The translations under genes and the position numbers were made by a program. Positions 5,221 through 6,817 of a DNA stretch of 6,817 bases are shown one piece after another. The DNA lies in the NCBI GenBank assembly GCA_947259675.1, contig CAMYNE010000110.1, positions 1-6,817 on the forward strand, read 5' to 3'. Numbering within the stretch: position 1 is the first letter of the stretch; every line of letters starts with the position of its first letter. The stretch comes from an uncultured Pirellulaceae bacterium (GTDB lineage Bacteria; Planctomycetota; Planctomycetia; Pirellulales; Pirellulaceae). The notes under the pieces are model-generated. The model was not told the DNA's origin. It made no database searches and saw nothing but the letters and a program-made list of their open reading frames with translations.

Positions 5221-6210
5221 ATGTCCGATATTCGTTTCGATCCTGTCACCGGCAATTGGGTTGCGATCGCACGCAACAGGCTCGAACGACCGACTGAGTT
5301 TATTCCTTTAGAACAGGTGCGGCAGCAGTTGATTTGCCCTTTTTGTCGTGGCAACGAAGAAGAGACGCCCGAGACGCTCGCGGCTTACCACGTCGACGGT
5401 GAGCCGTTGAGCGAACGCGACGAGCCTTCGAGTTGGACGGTTCGAGTTGTGCCGAACAAATATCCATCGTTTTCGGCAACGAATAATGTCGGATTTGATA
5501 ACGGACCTTATGACGCAAACAACGGATTGGGTTCGCAGGAAATCATTATTCCGTCCAATCGACACGTCGCCAGTTTGAGTGAACTGACCGAAGAGGAAAT
5601 GCACGTCACTTTCACGGCTTGTCAACACCGTTTGGCGATCATGAAAGCAGACGAGTCGATCCGTCACGGCATGTTGTTCATGAATTGCCGTTCGGCGGCC
5701 GGCGCATCGCTGGGTCATGTGCATCTGCAGCTGATTGGCTCACCCCTTATCAGCCAACACCTTCAGGGCAGATTAAGTCGAAACCTGGAGAGTGTACAAA
5801 AGCACGGCCAATCGCTCATCCGACGAGTGATGAGCTGGGAACAAGAGAAAAAAATTCGGATGATCAAGCAAACAGACAACTTCTGTGTGTTTTGTCCATT
5901 TGCCAGCCGGTTCGCGTTTCAGGTGTGGATCGTTCCCGCCGATCCCCAAGGCGGCTTTATTGAGTGCCCACCGGCAAAACGAAATGAATTGGCCCATCTG
6001 TGCCGATCTATTGTCGAACACCTGGAAAACTTGCTCGATCATCCTGCATACAATCTGCTGCTACACATGGCACCATTTGAGGCGTCTGACTACGATCACT
6101 GGTATTTCGAATTGTTTCCCAGGTTAACCTGCGCAGCCGGTTTTGAATGGGGAACCGATATATGGGTTAATCCGGTTTCACCCGAAGCGGCCGCGCGACG
6201 AATGCAATAA
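5221..6210 (+). CDS. galT: GalT-family nucleotidyltransferase (galactose-1-phosphate uridylyltransferase or ADP-glucose phosphorylase)
   Basis: A histidine-triad-superfamily enzyme that forms a covalent nucleotidyl-histidine and moves UMP or AMP between sugar phosphates. It has 329 residues, near the usual 330-350. The N-terminus has DPVTGNWVAIARNRLERP (7-24), the zinc knuckle CPFC (39-42), VVPNKYP (76-82), H115 in an IIIPSNRH segment, and AGASLGHVHLQ (160-170). By analogy with the E. coli enzyme C39, C42, H115 and H166 bind zinc, H168 is the nucleophile and Q170 assists. The C-terminal half has PFASRF (226-231), HWYFELFPRL (293-302) and AGFEWGTDIWVNP (306-318). The active-site motif is HVH rather than the classic HPH of E. 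coli GalT. It follows glgA by 6 bp with no Shine-Dalgarno, suggesting translational coupling. No galK or galE is nearby; the neighbours handle alpha-glucan, so ADP-glucose may be the real substrate. Family is certain, substrate is not. Confidence 0.9.
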   Translation: MSDIRFDPVTGNWVAIARNRLERPTEFIPLEQVRQQLICPFCRGNEEETPETLAAYHVDGEPLSERDEPSSWTVRVVPNKYPSFSATNNVGFDNGPYDANNGLGSQEIIIPSNRHVASLSELTEEEMHVTFTACQHRLAIMKADESIRHGMLFMNCRSAAGASLGHVHLQLIGSPLISQHLQGRLSRNLESVQKHGQSLIRRVMSWEQEKKIRMIKQTDNFCVFCPFASRFAFQVWIVPADPQGGFIECPPAKRNELAHLCRSIVEHLENLLDHPAYNLLLHMAPFEASDYDHWYFELFPRLTCAAGFEWGTDIWVNPVSPEAAARRMQ

Positions 6211-6328
6211 GTGAAGAAAACAGAATTCAATTAGCCGAGCGAAACGATTTCGTAAGCTTTTCAGGTGATTACGGTCGCGGGACAAAAGCAAGATGTGTAT
6301 TTTGCATTACCGTTAAAATACGACCTAT

Positions 6329-6358
6329 TTGATAAGCCAAAATCAAGTAAAACATAGT
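6329..6358 (+). promoter_or_regulatory. Possible promoter for the GH57 gene
   Basis: TTGATA (6329-6334, 5/6) and CATAGT (6353-6358, 4/6) are separated by 18 bp, with a predicted start about 45 nt before ATG 6411. It lies in the 200-bp gap after galT, which has no clear terminator, so read-through from glgA-galT is equally possible. A small 5-bp inverted repeat (CGAAA-CGA-TTTCG, about 6241-6253) near the start of the gap is not followed by a T-run. Confidence 0.25.
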
Positions 6359-6410
6359 AACGATGATGACTCACTGACCAACTGAGACCACAACGAACGG
6401 ACTTTCTTAG

Positions 6411-6817
6411 ATGACGGATCCGCAAATTCAACTTTGCCTCGTTCTCCACAACCATCAACCGGTTGGCAACTTCGACAATGTCTTCGAAGCGGCTTACCAG
6501 GATAGCTACCTTCCATTTCTGGACGTATTCGAGCCATTTGACGAAATCAACATTTCGCTTCACACCAGTGGACCGTTAATCACTTGGCTCCAGGAATTTC
6601 ACCCGGAGTATCTGGATCGAATCGCCGAGTTGGTCGCAGCAGGCCGAATCGAAATCATCGGCGGAGCGTTTTACGAGCCAATTCTGACCATGATTCCCGG
6701 TCGCGATCGCATCGGTCAAATCACTCGATACTCAGATTGGCTGCGCAGTCGACTGCAGGCAAAAATTTGTGGAATGTGGATCCCTGAAAGAGTGTGGGAA
6801 TCGGCTTTGACATCTGA
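6411..6817 (+). CDS. Glycoside hydrolase family 57 alpha-amylase/4-alpha-glucanotransferase, N-terminal part
   Basis: GH57 enzymes hydrolyse or transfer alpha-1,4 (or form alpha-1,6) glucan chains with a retaining mechanism. The first 135 residues are visible; the gene runs off the right edge, and most of the roughly 400-700-residue family length is missing. Seen here are conserved region 1, LHNHQPVGNFD (12-22) with HQP at 15-17; region 2, GGAFYEPIL (84-92); and region 3, GMWIPERVWE (121-130), where E126 matches the catalytic nucleophile position (W, two residues, then E) of the Thermococcus 4-alpha-glucanotransferase. The catalytic Asp of region 4 lies outside the window. The start is ATG 6411, which has no clear Shine-Dalgarno. 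No signal peptide is seen, so the enzyme is probably cytoplasmic. Sitting behind glgA and galT, it likely remodels or degrades the cell's own glycogen. Amylase, glucanotransferase or branching activity cannot be separated from this part. Confidence 0.9.
   Translation, partial: MTDPQIQLCLVLHNHQPVGNFDNVFEAAYQDSYLPFLDVFEPFDEINISLHTSGPLITWLQEFHPEYLDRIAELVAAGRIEIIGGAFYEPILTMIPGRDRIGQITRYSDWLRSRLQAKICGMWIPERVWESALTS

Overview
The window looks like chromosomal DNA from a free-living, Gram-negative-type bacterium with a mid-range base composition. A planctomycete of the Pirellulaceae kind is my best guess. That guess is an inference from how the proteins read, the scarcity of strong Shine-Dalgarno sites and the roomy intergenic spaces; no marker gene here proves it. 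I see no rRNA, tRNA, insertion sequence, CRISPR array or phage gene.

Left arm (1-1564, minus strand): a translation-initiation pair. Peptide deformylase (def, GTG start) is followed after 41 bp by methionyl-tRNA formyltransferase (fmt), whose last few codons run off the left edge. Fmt adds the formyl group to initiator Met-tRNA and Def removes it from the finished N-terminus. A TATAAT-type promoter with a short leader holding ten U residues lies just upstream of def.

Central gap (1565-2615): about 1.05 kb without a convincing protein gene. The first half is AT-rich and holds five exact TTGACA hexamers, a 10-bp inverted repeat and small hairpins. The second half is more GC-rich and foldable, and ends in a very good intrinsic terminator on the plus strand (2479-2513). 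No plus-strand gene precedes that terminator, so an undescribed transcript, probably a non-coding RNA, is the most interesting possibility in this window.

Middle (2616-3350, plus strand): folK, the pterin pyrophosphokinase of folate synthesis, with an unexplained C-terminal extension of about 100 residues. A 370-bp gap follows, with coding-like debris on the minus strand and a 15-bp palindrome.

Right arm (3721-6817, plus strand): an alpha-glucan cluster. Glycogen synthase (glgA) is followed after 6 bp by a GalT-family nucleotidyltransferase, then after 200 bp by the N-terminal third or less of a GH57 alpha-glucan hydrolase/transferase that runs off the right edge. Together these would extend alpha-1,4-glucan from a sugar nucleotide, interconvert sugar nucleotide and sugar phosphate, and remodel or degrade the glucan. 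The GalT-like protein may act on ADP-glucose rather than in galactose catabolism.
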